A model generated the notes under the pieces. The model was not told the DNA's origin, ran no database searches, and was given only the letters and a program-made list of their open reading frames with translations. Shown here piece by piece: positions 52,401 through 63,863 of a DNA stretch of 64,000 nucleotides. Within the stretch, counting starts at the first letter, position 1. Each line of letters begins with the position of its first letter. The translations under genes and the position numbers were made by a program. The DNA is from Ustulina deusta (lineage: Eukaryota; Ascomycota; Sordariomycetes; Xylariales; Xylariaceae): contig JAJNNX010000033.1 in assembly GCA_023159155.1 (NCBI GenBank), positions 186,001 to 250,000 of the forward strand, read 5' to 3'.

Positions 52401-52511
52401 CCGCTAGGGTGGCGCTCTGGGATCAAGCGGCCTGCGGGCTTGGGACGTAGCGGGATCACGCCGATGGAGAAGCTCAACAAGCCGTATAAACTCACGATTA
52501 AGCGGCCTTGA
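49423..52511 (+). CDS. UvrD-family 3'-5' DNA helicase, Srs2-like
   Basis: This is a superfamily 1A DNA helicase. Yeast Srs2 strips Rad51 from single-stranded DNA to restrain recombination, and Neurospora mus-50 is an SRS2 homologue. Exons are 49423-50563 and 50620-52511 (56-bp intron), giving 1010 residues. Visible motifs are Walker A GPGSGKT (residues 33-39), motif Ia ATFTNKAS, motif II IDEYQDTN (219-226), motif III GDPDQSIYGWR (about 247-257), ENYRSS (motif IV), the junction-restored YRMVGGFKFYER, motif V TISTIHAAKGLEW (about 588-600) and motif VI YVAMTRAK (about 630). The last 350 residues are Pro/Ser-rich and probably disordered, with LLGYGYGI and a basic tip (ITPMEKLNKPYKLTIKRP) that may hold interaction sites, such as the PCNA/SUMO contacts of Srs2. 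It is shorter than yeast Srs2 (1174). A mitochondrial Hmi1-like role is less likely given the length and absence of a presequence. Confidence 0.92.
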
Positions 52512-52970
52512 CACAAAGTCCGAGTGATGTTTTAGGCGTATTATGGTTATGGTATCTAGTTACATATTGTCAGAACAATTAGGACAGCGCATAGATGGTA
52601 CCAGCATTGGTTTGTATGGACGGGGATAGCAAGCTTTGATATCGTGTATATTTATAACATGACGAGTCGTAGTTTATACGAACCATTGCCATGTGAATTA
52701 AACGCCGCGGGGCTTCGGCAAATGCAGATGACTATACAAGGCCTAACTTTATGAGATGCTCTAATGACAAATATGCCCTATAACTTTGCGTCTGGGAAGA
52801 AGTGAAAATTTGGTATACCAATGTCTTGAAATGCCATCTCGTCATCTTTATCGTTGCCTATTTTCCCTCGATGCACAATCTACGTCTTTCTTCTTAACAC
52901 CGTGGTATATCGTGCATTAGCTTCCATCATGGTCTCTATCTTTAGGGTAGGGTATATATGGTTAGCCGAG
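52512..52970. other. Convergent 3' regions of the helicase and deacetylase genes
   Basis: This is a short AT-rich gap between two gene 3' ends that face each other. Only 3'-UTR and termination sequence are expected, and nothing else is seen. Confidence 0.6.
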
Positions 52971-54350
52971 CTATCGGCTGAAAACTTTCGATCCGAACTT
53001 CCAGACCTCGTCGATCACTAGTTCACTCCTACCTTGCGAGTTCAAATTCTCAGAGAACACGACTAGATCGGCGTCCGCACCCTCTTTCAGGCACCCCTTG
53101 GTTCCCTGCAGACCCAACATCATAGCTGGCGTGGACGTGACAGCATTGAGGGCTTGCGGAATGGAGGCGCCAGTCCAGTTGAGGAAGTTGTTGACACATT
53201 CGATAAGTGTGATGGAGCTAGATTCGAATTGTTAGCTACAATTCTTTCGGGAGGACCGACATGTGGACTGGGTTTTTGCTAACCTTCCAGCAATGCGGTC
53301 TGATCCTTCGAGGATTAATTTTGGCCCTTTCTTGACAATTCCACTCGTGCCCTCGCCGTTTGTCCAAGCGTACGTGCCGTCCGGGAGTCCAACCAGATGC
53401 ATGGCATCAGTGACGAGTATGAAACCGTCTGGATGTGCATTAAACGCGATCTTGATGGTGGTTGGGTGGAGGTGCTCGCCATCTGCGATGATGCCGAACC
53501 AAGGACGTGGTTGACTTTCGGCAATGCCCAGCACGCCGAAAATACCTGGGTTGCGGTGGTGGAGTGGGCGCATTGCATTGAACAGATGCGTGATCATAGT
53601 GGCGCCGGCACCAACCGCTGCTGATGCCTCCTCATATGTTGCTTCAGAGTGTCCGATCGAGTAGACGATGCCTCGTCGTGTTAATTCTGGGATGAGAGCT
53701 GTCATCTGTCCCAATTCCGGAGCCGCTGTGATCATCTTGACTGCTGGTGGTCGGTGGCCGTCTTCGCTACGGAGATTATCTGCACCATAACAGTTCTCGA
53801 GATCCTCAAAACTTTCAGCTCGCCGTAAAACATCGACGTTATGAATGCCGTTTTTAGTTGGACTTAGGAAAGGACCCTCAACGTGCGCGCCAACAGACTC
53901 AGCTCCATCCTCCGCCACATGATAGTCGCCTGATGGACGAAGATGCGGTAACGCAGACTTGTATATCTCGCTCCGTTGACTCGTGATCGTCGGCACATAG
54001 GACGTTACCCCTGTCGTGACTAGCTGTTTGTTCACCTCTCTTATATTCTTAGCATAGGCGGCTGGTTCGAGGAGCGTTGAGAAATTGAAGCCGAAAGCTC
54101 CGTTAAGTTGGCACTCGATAAGTCCGGGCGATACTATACGACCGCCAAGGTTGATTACATCGTCAGGGAGGATCAAGTCATCGTAGAAAGCAGCTTGGCT
54201 AGGAACAATCTTGCCCGTGACGGAATCGACCCATAGGTCTTCCTTGACCAGCGATTTCCCTCGTAGGACACGGCAGTTGGTAAACTTGGTGATACCGTTT
54301 CGGCCATTCTTGGGTGTGGATTTTGGCGACGAGGGAAGTGAGTGGGGCAT
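52971..54350 (-). CDS. dac1: N-acetylglucosamine-6-phosphate deacetylase
   Basis: The enzyme hydrolyses GlcNAc-6-phosphate to glucosamine-6-phosphate and acetate, the step between GlcNAc kinase and glucosamine-6-phosphate deaminase in the cytosol. Exons are 54350-53284 and 53217-52971 (66-bp intron), giving 437 residues, normal for fungal members. Motifs of the amidohydrolase (NagA) barrel are all present: SPGLIECQLNGAFGFNF, AHVEGPFLS with the metal-binding Glu (about residue 158), GHSEATYEEA and THLFNAM with metal-ligand His residues, and LVTDAM (about 312-317) with the catalytic Asp. The restored junction reads DRIAGSSITLIECVNNFLNW, and ALNAVTSTPAMMLGL and LKEGADADLVVFSE close the domain. 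The gene is transcribed away from the neighbouring GH3-GNAT gene. The symbol follows Trichoderma and Candida usage. I am very confident of the enzyme identity. Confidence 0.95.
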
Positions 54351-55841
54351 ATTGAAGCCGGCGTGGTGTAAGTAATATCTAGAGGCTAAAGACGATAAGT
54401 GATAGAAAGGTTTCAGAGGTTTTGCTAGGTTACGTCAAGTAGGAGGACCGTGGCCCCTTCAGCAAGTATCCTGATCTCCATGAACAAAATACCACGGCGG
54501 AGACAGATACTGCGCCCCTACGGATACTTATTGTTCATGATATTACAGCAGCAACAGTGTTAAAACATCAGGCAGACTCACTTACACTGGCGGCCCAGGC
54601 TCTCCACCAGTCACCAAATGGTAGAAAGATGACGGTACTAACACGCGCGGATGACATCGGCGCCATCACACCTCAGGAAATATCGCGGTGGGGCAGAGTA
54701 TGTGTATTTCCGGCAGCACATCCGTTTGTAACCATCTTGCCATTGGACTAGTACCAGTTGAGGCGAGATGAGGACGTCAGCCAGCGAAAGGATCGGCCAT
54801 GTGAACCAGGGGACTGGCTAGCAGAGCCCGAGATACTTGCCCAATACAAGCGTGCAATTCCTCACGGAGAGTCTACGTTGGGCTTTCGAGGTATCAAAGC
54901 TTGCTGATTCGTTAGACCATTGTCGGCACGGCACGGCACGAGTCGTAATCATCTCATTCGTCGATATGACGTGCATTGGTGGTGCTCGCGCTCGCTCATT
55001 GCAACAGGTCCACGGCTAGCAGAGTTCACGTTGAAACATCAGAATGTGACCATAGCATTTCGAAGGGCGGCAGTTGGTAGGTCACGTCAGACCCAGGTCT
55101 CAGATGAGGCTCCAACGGCCCACGCAGAGTCGGTCTTGGTTGGGTCGAGAAAGTAACGTTGCGAAATGAAGTATGGAGAGGAAGCACAGTTCGGGGGCTA
55201 GGCACTGCCTAGATCGGTACCTAGTGGTGGCGATGGAGTAGAAGTGGAAGGTCTTTAAGGTTGTGGTGGGATGGTTCGGCCGAGACGAACCGAGCGTGGA
55301 AGCAAAAACCACTTACCTACTCGAGATAGTGTAGGGCAGTACCTTAGGTAGGTAGGTCCCTTAGGTACTCGTCTAAGTAGGTACGGGAGAGTCTAGATAG
55401 CTTGGTGGGGTCCCGTTCCCTATCTCTCTCCTAGACAGGAATAGACACATATTTACCAATTGGCCAATCATGTGCGAGTTATCGTCTCGCCCCCAACATC
55501 CCCCAACTTGGAGCAGCTACCCTATAGGTAGGTAGGTACCTACCTTACTTAGGTATCCCGTGAGGTCATTGCTTACACTGCAGCACACTTACCTAATGTC
55601 GTCTGGCTCGTGAACAACAGCCGATGTCCTATCCCATACAGTACCATCCAAGCCCGAATCAATGGCACATGTTTCTCTTCGCCGTAACACCGTGTTTCCA
55701 ACCTTGAATGGCCGATGTTGTCTGCTTTGAACCCTGTATTGCTGTACTGTGCCCGAAGCCTACCACCGCGCCAAGACGGGAATAGTGACACGACTTCACG
55801 TCCTCGCGTCCTCGCGTCCTCCCGCGCCTGGCGATAGCAGC
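54351..55841. promoter_or_regulatory. Shared divergent promoter region of dac1 and the GH3-GNAT gene
   Basis: This 1.49-kb region separates two head-to-head amino-sugar genes, so it probably co-regulates them. It contains dense TAGG/CCTA motifs at 55337-55385 and 55526-55558, including the perfect 16-bp palindrome AGGTAGGTACCTACCT at 55530-55545. I could not find an unambiguous Ndt80-type MSE (CRCAAA) by eye. No gene is supported inside. Confidence 0.5.
55530..55545. repeat. Perfect 16-bp palindrome
   Basis: AGGTAGGTACCTACCT is its own reverse complement. It lies about 300 bp upstream of the GH3-GNAT start codon within a cluster of related motifs. Similar TAGGTA strings occur in many other intergenic parts of the window, so a general genomic motif is as likely as a specific operator. 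Confidence 0.7.
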
Positions 55842-58800
55842 ATGGCGAGGCAAGATGGCGAGCTTGATCCGCTTTGGCAGGACCTCGACTGGTACGTGGA
55901 CGCTCATCACTTCCCGGTCTTTACTGTCTTGCTGCCATGGGCCGGGACCTCCCTCCCGGCTGGCTGTAGCCTTGCAGACCACCTTTGCCGGTGAAGCTCC
56001 CACAGCTCACTAACACCTTGCGGAATAGGGCCATTGGTCAGATGCTGATTATGGGATGGGATGGCACCGAAGTAACGCCTCCCATTAAAACCCTGATCGA
56101 GAATCATCACCTCGGGTCTATCCTTCTAACGGCCAAGAATCTTAAATGTACCTCCCCCCAGACCCTATTCAGTTGAGCCGCACCAAGGCTAGCCCTTTCT
56201 AGAATGGCTTACGTAGTGGCGATCACGTTCAAATACTGATTCGAGAATGTGTATCTATAGCGGCTGAACAGACTGCCGCCCTTGTCCAAGAGCTGCAAAC
56301 CATAGCCCATCAGGCTGGACATCCGCAGCCCCTCTTGATAGCCGTTGACCAAGAAAATGGGGGTGTCAACAGTCTATTCGATGAGGACTACATATGTCAG
56401 TTCCCCAGCGCCATGGGACTTGCGGCTACCGGCAGCCCCGACCTGGCATACAGTGTAGCCAAAGCTACGGCCACTGAGATATCTGCGGTCGGTGTCAACC
56501 TTATACTTGGTCCCGTCTTGGATGTCTTGACCAATGCTCGGCATCAGCCCCTTGGAGTACGAACTACTGGCGACGACCCGCAAGAGGCTTCGCAATATTG
56601 CATCGCTACCATCAATGGTTACAAAGATGCCGGTATAGCCACTTGCGGTAAACACTTTCCTTCATATGGCAATCTTGACTTCCTCGGCTCCAGCCTGGAT
56701 ATGCCTATCATTACTCAAACATTGGAAGAACTTAGCCTCAGCGCCTTAGTACCCTTTAGGAATGCGGTAGCGGCTGGTCGACTAGATGCTATGTTTATTG
56801 GAGGCTGCGGAATACAGAATGCCGGCATGAATGTTACACATGCCTGCCTCTCAGACCAGGTTGTCGATGATTTGCTAAGGAATGACCTAGGGTTCAAGGG
56901 GGTCGCCATATCGGAGTGCTTAGAGATGCAATCGCTTATTCAAGAATATGGTGTTAAAGGTGGCACTGTCATGGCTGTTGAGGCAGGTAACGACCTGATC
57001 CTTCTCTGCCGCGCGCACGACGTCCAATTAGAAGCTATATCTGGCTTAAAACTGGGCATCGAAAATGGCATTATTTCGAAGAAGCGGATCTACACGTCGT
57101 TACGGCGGGTTCTCAAACTGAAAAATACCTGTACATCGTGGGAAAAGGCCCTCAATCCTCCAGGGCTGTCTTTGTTGTCCAAGATACACCCCGCACATTT
57201 TGCACTGTCACAAACGGCCTACGACCAATCAATCACGATAGTACGGGATAAGGACAATCTTCTTCCCCTATCAGAAAACCTCCTACAGGGGGAGGAATTG
57301 TTGCTATTAACACCGCTCGTAAAACCCTTACCCGCCTCCGCTGCTACAAAGAGCATGATGGAAAAAGGCAACGGAAAGCTTTCAACCTTGCATGATAAAT
57401 GGGCCCATTATGAACGGGGAACAATTATGAGTGGAGAAGGCGTCTTCCGAGAATTGGGCAAGTCACTCGCACGTATCCGCAATGGAAAGCTCCTTCATAC
57501 TTCGTACACAGCCAACGGTCTCAGACCAGGTAATGAACCAGCTCAATTTCCCCCAGAAGCACACTAAGCTGACGATACCAGTACATGAAAATCTTATCAA
57601 TAGAGCATCCGCCATCATCATCGTAACGGCTGACGCCAACCGTAATATGTACCAGAATGGCTTCACGAAGCACGTGGCCACGATGTGTCATATGCTTCGC
57701 GGAACAGGGCAAAAGAAGTCACTCATTGTGGTAGCAGTCAGCTCACCGTATGACTTCGCTATGGAAAAGCTGATCGGCACCTATGTCTGCACATTTGACT
57801 TTACTGAAACTGCAATGGCTTCGCTCGTACGAGCTTTGTACGGAGAGATTGTCCCACAAGGGTCGATGCCAGGTACGATGAGGAAGAGCAAGAAGATGAC
57901 TAAAACAAGACAGCAATGGCTCGTTGAGAACTATGAACGAAGCCGGGACGAACACGCCCTGAACGAATTACTTCGAACACTCGCAAGATCCAGCACACCA
58001 AGTCTGCCATACGTCGCTACTACTGCTGCGTCATTCGAGCTCCATGATTCGAACTTTGAGGAGGCTCATTTTGTTGTTCGGAACAGCAGCACGAACATGC
58101 TATACGGCTTCGTTGCGACCTACTTCCTCAAGAATGTCGGCATAATCGGAGCAATATTTGTGGATCCCTCGAAACGGAATGTATCTGTTGGAAGATCCTT
58201 GCATCGGCGAGCCATGCGATCATTGCTGCAAAAGGCGGGAATCAAGAAAATACAACTGGGGCTTGCCTATCCGGGAATATTCCCTGGCGTGTCAGTTGAT
58301 GAGAGCGGCAGTATCAGGAGTTGGTTCGACAACGTAGGTTGGGACACGCAGTTCCCCAAACGATTGGCCAACATGATGATCGAAGATCTTGGATCTTGGT
58401 CTGCCCCGGAAGGTCTATTGCAAAGCCTCCAGCGAGCTAATATCAGCTTCGACTTGATTAGATCTATGGACAATAGCGAATCGGTTCTAGCTCTCGTCGC
58501 AGCGCATTCAGGGCCCGAGATTGTAGAGCTCTACCGGTCCGCTTTACACGACCAGCACTGTGGTGTGGTGAGAGCCAAAGCGGCGCTAGACAACGTGCTG
58601 GGAATCGTCATCATCTGCAACAAAGCAAGCCACTTGTCAGCATACATACCATCCCTACACGCTCATGGGAATCAAGAGGTCGGTGGCATTATTGCCCCAA
58701 TAGTTCCCACCACAGCCCAATCAAGCCTGGTATTGCAAGGGCTGGTTTTTATGGGCGTGAGGCAGAATAAGTCACAAAAGTCGACGAAGAGCGTATTGAG

Positions 58801-59019
58801 CTGGGTGAGCAGGAACCACGTTAGTTACCAAGATGACTAGCTGACAGAAAACAGGTTCCGGGTGAGACACATGAACTCTTTTCCGCCATGGGATTTGAAG
58901 TGCAACAGACATTTGACGAGGTCGTGAATTCACCAGAGCATGTAAGTGCAGTCCTTCCAACCAACCATTCCTTTCTCACCTGTTAACATTAAGGATTCCA
59001 GTGGCTTGATTTAACTTGA
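55842..59019 (+). CDS. nag3: GH3 (NagZ/Nag3-like) glycosidase fused to GNAT acetyltransferase
   Basis: This is a two-part protein of 921 residues without signal peptide, so probably cytosolic. Exons are 55842-55891, 56029-56147, 56261-57529, 57582-58804, 58855-58941 and 59002-59019; all junctions keep phase (for example DLDW then AIGQMLIMGW). Residues about 17-400 form a family 3 beta-N-acetylglucosaminidase barrel: IAVDQENGGVNSL, the KHFPSYG loop (about 187) and GFKGVAISECLEM (about 267-279). The middle part matches the C-terminal GH3 region (ASAIIIVTADANRNMYQNG). From about 600 a GNAT domain follows, with IIGAIFVDPSKRNVSVGRSL carrying the acetyl-CoA loop near 681, and a second GNAT-like half at the end (GFEVQQTFDEV). 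Fusions of this kind occur in the Trichoderma GlcNAc cluster as Nag3. Compared with bacterial NagZ, the catalytic Asp-Ser-His is replaced and the nucleophile Asp is Glu, so the reaction is uncertain. Confidence 0.88.
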
Positions 59020-60850
59020 ATCAGCGTATCCGCGGCTCCAGGTACTGTGGAATGGCTACCTAAAATGGCTATCTGATTGACTGACAACTTGTTGCGGTTT
59101 CTGCAAGTGAATGTGTGGGGACTAGGTAGACGACGTCTTTCATGGTTCTAATGATTTCCATATTTACACGCGTGGATCTACCTATGATGTGATGAGAGCA
59201 AATGCCATTTCCAAATAGGTACTCAAGGATTCGGTGTATAAATAGTTTCACAAGCGAGCGGTTTTTTGGTTTGAAATAATCGACTCCCTAGCTACCTACC
59301 TAGATATACGGCAGTCTGGCGGTTTCCGATACCGGTAGTGTCGAGTGCGCCATCAATCGATCCTTCAACCCCTTTCAATTTGCTTCAGCCCCTCTGGCGC
59401 CCCTCTGCTGTGGGCTGTGATACGATCCACCAGTGAAAACAGCAACTCTTGTGGCTCACACTGCGCGGCCAGTTTCGAATATACATTGTGCCGCATGCCG
59501 TCCATTCTCGAGCATAGGTGACCTCAGACGAGCCTTTAATGAAACATATAATTCTCGGGTCATGTTCAAGCCTAAGGAGGGATCGTGACCTCGATGCCGG
59601 CGCAATTGAGCATGTGAAGAAGGACCGAGAAACCGCGCTTTGACCAACGATGGCTGGCCTGGATTCCAGCATACTACAGGGCTTGAGCGCGAGGCGTAGG
59701 CGGGGTGGTTTTAGCGTTCGGGAAGCCTATCCTACTTTGGTGACACGTCCTTTGTCCAAGGTTGCCAACTCCCGACATCCGACGCTCGATCCCCTGTCGC
59801 CAACCCTACCTCTTACCTCTCCCCACCAAGAGTTACCTGATGCTTAACTACGGGTAGAAGGTGAGAACTTCAAATTACCGACACCTCGAGGTAGGTACTA
59901 AACATACGCCGTTAGTGCATCTGCACCTCCCTACACTAGGTAGACACCCTGCACTATCCCCGGACTGATAGTGACCCGTTGGCTTCTGCTAGCCCCCTAT
60001 CATCTCGCTATCTCTCTCTAAAATCAGAGCTCCCTCGTGGCTGTGGGATCTGAGCATCGAAAGGACGCTCGCTACCTTTCCCACCTGCAAGTGTGCAACC
60101 TCTCCAAAGCCTCCCAATCCGGCCCCCCCTTTGATAAGGAAGCCTGTCTGAAGATGACCCCCTCTCGCCACCATTAGAGATGATGTCGCGCGTATGACCT
60201 GATGGTCTCGATATCATCTCACCAACGTAGATATATGGTATACCTGACTGGTCCGGCAATACGTTGGTGCAGCAGCGTCGCTCACTTGGCACCAATGACA
60301 CTCTGCCTCTGACGGCCCTCCCCTGTCGCCTCGCCAGACCCCCGGTCCTGCCCCAGAGACGTTTACTACCCAGTATCCATCGTGCAGCACCAGCCAGAAT
60401 TCCTACCAGTCACGGGTGATCGCCAGATCCCAAGATTCTCCACCTCCGAGTGTCCACAACTAGGTACCGCCTGTCGGTGCTGTCTGCTCTATCTCGAAGT
60501 GCACAGTTCTGGCCTGTTCTATGTTCCATGTACGATTGCTTGCGCGAAATTGAATCACACTCCGTAGTCTGTCTGTTTGCCCATTCTAGCACATCTGCCC
60601 ATTCGGTGTCAGCCGCGAGGACAGCATCCGAGCAAATACTCAGTTCACCGCCGAACCCGCGCTGCCGTTCAACATCGTCGCGACAACGTGAAGACTGACG
60701 GTGTCTGGCCATCTAGGCCAGAAACCTCCTTTTTTGTGGAATAAACCAGGCAGGAGAAGTTACGACCTCCATCCCGCAACATCCGCGATAGCATCTGTAT
60801 TCGGACCTCGGGCGAGCACCGAAACAGGGGCCACCAGCCCCTACAATGCA
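59020..60850. promoter_or_regulatory. Upstream region and probable leader of the Ndt80-like gene
   Basis: This 1.83-kb gap separates two genes on the same strand. The last 160 bases, from a stop at about 60689, are open in frame with the regulator and read as plausible protein (for example SVFGPRASTETGATSPYNA), but contain no ATG. An upstream coding exon joined by an intron is therefore possible. TAGGTA-type motifs occur at about 59291-59305 and 59889-59943. Confidence 0.45.
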
Positions 60851-62588
60851 ATGGCGGCCTTCAACTCGATGCCGGCGCCCAATTCTGGCGAGGCCATAGG
60901 ACTGAATCCTGGCATGGTCGGTCCGGGGCTCGGAATCGAAAGCTTTGATGCCGAGATAAATTTTGACGATGCTATGTTGTAAGTCTGGTCGCGGCGGATG
61001 TCTACCCCTTCCGGCCGCAAGGGGCTAGAGTATGGAGGGAGAGCAGCTTTGTCTCACATGCAGTGCTAAATTTTCGATAGAGAAACCGTCAATGGAAATA
61101 TCCCTCCCTTCACCTTCACGCCATCGGTCGACTTCGATACGTTTACGACCACTTACGAAGACCCTTTCAATTACTCAAGACCTTACGAAACCACGCCACA
61201 CCCCGAAACCTTGCATGATGAAGGATCTTCGCCTCAGCAACCCGACGATAAATTGCTCGGCTTCTCGGCCACGGCCGTCAAGGCCAATCCCTTAGACGAT
61301 AGTCTGGGTGCATACTCCGAGATTAACATGACAGCCGAATTATATGGCATGTTTTTCGTGGCCGAGGATGTATTTGGAGGAGAGACGACGGGCCGCCCCC
61401 TAGAGTTGACCTGCTACCGCCGGAATCTTTGGCAATGTTCGGGACAGATCACCATGCCAAGGCACTGCACACAGGTCATGAACGAGCAAGGGCGTGCGAT
61501 CCCTATCATCGAATTTTACGCATCTATTTCCGCGATTGAGAGTATCGAGGGAAAGGCGACCGAGGTTATTAGTATACCATGGAAGAGCAGCAATCCAGCC
61601 CTTGGCGAGGGCCAAGAAACCAAAGTGCAGGGTGCGCCACCCAAGATTCTACTAGATTTGAGTGGTGGCCAAGAGATTGATGGTCACCGGGTCAGTTTAC
61701 CTGTTTCGTGGAAACGCTTGCAGTTCAAGAGCGCTACGGCGAACAACGGGCGCCGGAAAGGGCTGCAACAACATTATGTGGTGCAGATTAGCCTGCTAGG
61801 GAAAATGAAGGCGAGTGGCGAATTGATGAAAATCGCTGATATTCAGAGCGGGCCCGTGATTGTGCGTGGACGGAGTCCCCGAAACTTTGACAGCAAGAAA
61901 GATGTTCCTCTCACAGGAGACAAGAAGGTACCAAACAATGGCGAGAGAGCTCGAACGCAAAGCGACGCGAGCGCCGCGCCTCCTCCGAATTTCAAGACCG
62001 AGAAGCCAGACTCGTCACAAGGTTTGAATCAATATTCATCACTCAACAATACTCGACCAGGCGATTGGGCAACTCCCCCAACACCAGGACATGGACAAAA
62101 TACTCAACACCACCCAGCCAAAAGGATGGCCATGTCACCGAATCCGAACAGGCCACCTGTTCCAGGATGGGGCCAGGAAAGCCCAGGTAAGGTGGCGAAC
62201 TGGGATAAGAATTTGAAGAATTCGCCATCTGTTATATCCGCCCCGATTAACTTGTCGCTTTCTGAGGATGAACGCAGCCCAAACAATCGCTCCACTACAG
62301 ATTCTCTGACAAGTCCACGAATACAACGGACATCAACAAATCATGCTATGGGAGGTAGTCCAGGGGAAGAACAGGAAGAATTATACGAGTATTTCCCACT
62401 GAGTATAGATGACTGGTTAGTGTTCATACCCAGAAAGGACAACGCCAGGATAGTCACTAACGTGTTATAGGACGCCGCTTGTTGAAACGGTGTATCGCCC
62501 ACATCTTGTGCATCACATAGCTCCACCACAAGAAATCAAAGCGCAACAGATCAGGAGCAAGTCGAAGAGATATTTCTCGGCCGAATAA
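60851..62588 (+). CDS. ron1: Ndt80/PhoG-like transcription factor of the RON1 type
   Basis: This is a p53-fold (Ig-like) DNA-binding regulator. In Trichoderma reesei an Ndt80-like protein encoded in the GlcNAc cluster, RON1, activates GlcNAc catabolism; position and domain here match it. Exons are 60851-60978, 61081-62415 and 62471-62588, giving 526 residues. The N terminus is MAAFNSMPAPNSGEAIGLNP, and the first splice yields DDAMLETVNGNIPPFTF and DPFNYSRPYET. The Ndt80 domain spans about residues 85-295 (TAELYGMFFVAEDV, LTCYRRNLWQCSGQI, VSLPVSWKRLQFKSAT, GLQQHYVVQISL, SGPVIVRGRSPRNF). The rest is low-complexity until the conserved tail restored by intron 2 (DDWTPLVETVYRPHLVHH, SKSKRYFSAE). 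The start is the first in-frame ATG; the frame is open upstream without ATG, so the true protein may be longer. Paralogues of Ndt80 exist in fungi, so the RON1 assignment rests on gene neighbours. Confidence 0.87.
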
Positions 62589-63721
62589 CAATTGGCTTCG
62601 ACGACATGGTTGGAGCAAGTGAACAGCAGACGAAGACGAAGGCGAAATGGGAAACGGTCCACTAACGACGGCGGCATGAGACCATGATGACTTTTTTTCC
62701 GACATGATGAGGGAAGTTCGTGTATCTTCTCCTTTTGTTGAAGACATCTATCTTGTTTTGTGGTCAGCTAGACGGCGATTGAGCTACTGGCCTTATGTAG
62801 TATACTGAAGGAACTCGTTGGATATCCCGCTTTCCTCGGCCGTTTTTCATGGCGTTCTAAGCCGCTATGCCGAAGCTAGGTATCGGTATTTAGAGAGACA
62901 TTGGTTGTTATTTACAACCTCAATATACCCCTTGATATCTCTTTGATCTTGCAGCATTTGTTATTGAATCGTGCGATCGTAGCTCGTATCCCCGTTGTAC
63001 CAGTGCTATTGCCATGCTCGTCTCGATTCCAAGTCCGTTTCGTCATCATTCCTCATTCTATCAACATATAAATAAAGGTTTACTTATTTACTATGTTATT
63101 GCGTGCTTATGCTACATATATACAGGAATCACTTGTGGAGGAGATTTCCGTCCGGGTCTCGGACCTAGGGGATTTCTGCGTTGAACAGATCTTAGAAAAA
63201 ACTAAGAAGTTCACCGTGCTTATTTCTTCGGGGTTTGAATAGTCTGGAGGTCATGGAACTGAATTCAAAGTTTGCTTAAAATACAGCATTGGTTTAACAC
63301 TAGTTAATAACGTAACAAATAACTCAACACTTGCTAACAACGGAATAAGCATAAACGGTCGCTAATAATTGTAAGATAAGTGCCTCCTACTCTAAAATTG
63401 TAGGATTTTCCTTTTGACTTTGTTCCCAGGGATGTGTAGCCGTAGAGATAGAAAGGTTCAGTTATGAAGAAAAATGCCTTTTGTAACAATAAATAGTAGT
63501 AATATAACAAATAGCAACTAAACAACGGATGTAAGATGACAACTGAACTGTGTAGCGGCTTTTGTGAGGGCGGTAAACAGGGCGGTAAACAGACGAGTAA
63601 ACATAAACGAGGGATGAGGGACACTCGTAGGTCGTTCGAAGAACAAGGTAATCTGAAGAAGAAGTTGTCAATTCTTTAGTCTATACTGCGGCAGTCTGTA
63701 GACTTGATATATGGCTAGTGG
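62589..63721. other. Convergent 3' regions, no gene supported
   Basis: This 1.1-kb AT-rich gap lies between the 3' ends of the Ndt80-like gene and the gene at the right edge. Only 3'-UTR-like sequence is seen. Frames here are short and AT-driven. Confidence 0.55.
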
Positions 63722-63863
63722 CTAGCGTGCATTCATCGGCTGTGGATCTTTCCCCACGAAATTGCAGAAAAAGATGGAAGCAGCCGGTCCAACATAGATC
63801 ATAGCGGAGCCAAAGAACAGAATAGCCCCAGAATGCTGGGAGGCCTGGCAAAAGAGATCAACC
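63722..63863 (-). CDS. Last exon of a membrane protein, possibly an MFS-type transporter; gene continues past the right edge
   Basis: Reading the minus strand, an acceptor ending in TTGCCAG is followed by an open frame ASQHSGAILFFGSAMIYVG then PAASIFFCNFVGKDPQP and a TAG stop at 63724-63722. The segment GAILFFGSAMIYVGPAASIFF is a good transmembrane helix. The frame is closed upstream by a stop, so an intron boundary fits better than continuous coding. Further upstream exons to base 64000 could not be placed with confidence. A GlcNAc transporter (NGT1) belongs to the Trichoderma cluster, which makes a sugar transporter a reasonable guess. The sequence alone shows only a hydrophobic C-terminal exon. 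Confidence 0.35.

Noticed and set aside
51968..52516. 182-codon minus-strand frame opposite the helicase tail
   Set aside because: Antisense shadow of the Pro/Ser-rich, GC-rich tail; its composition simply mirrors that tail.
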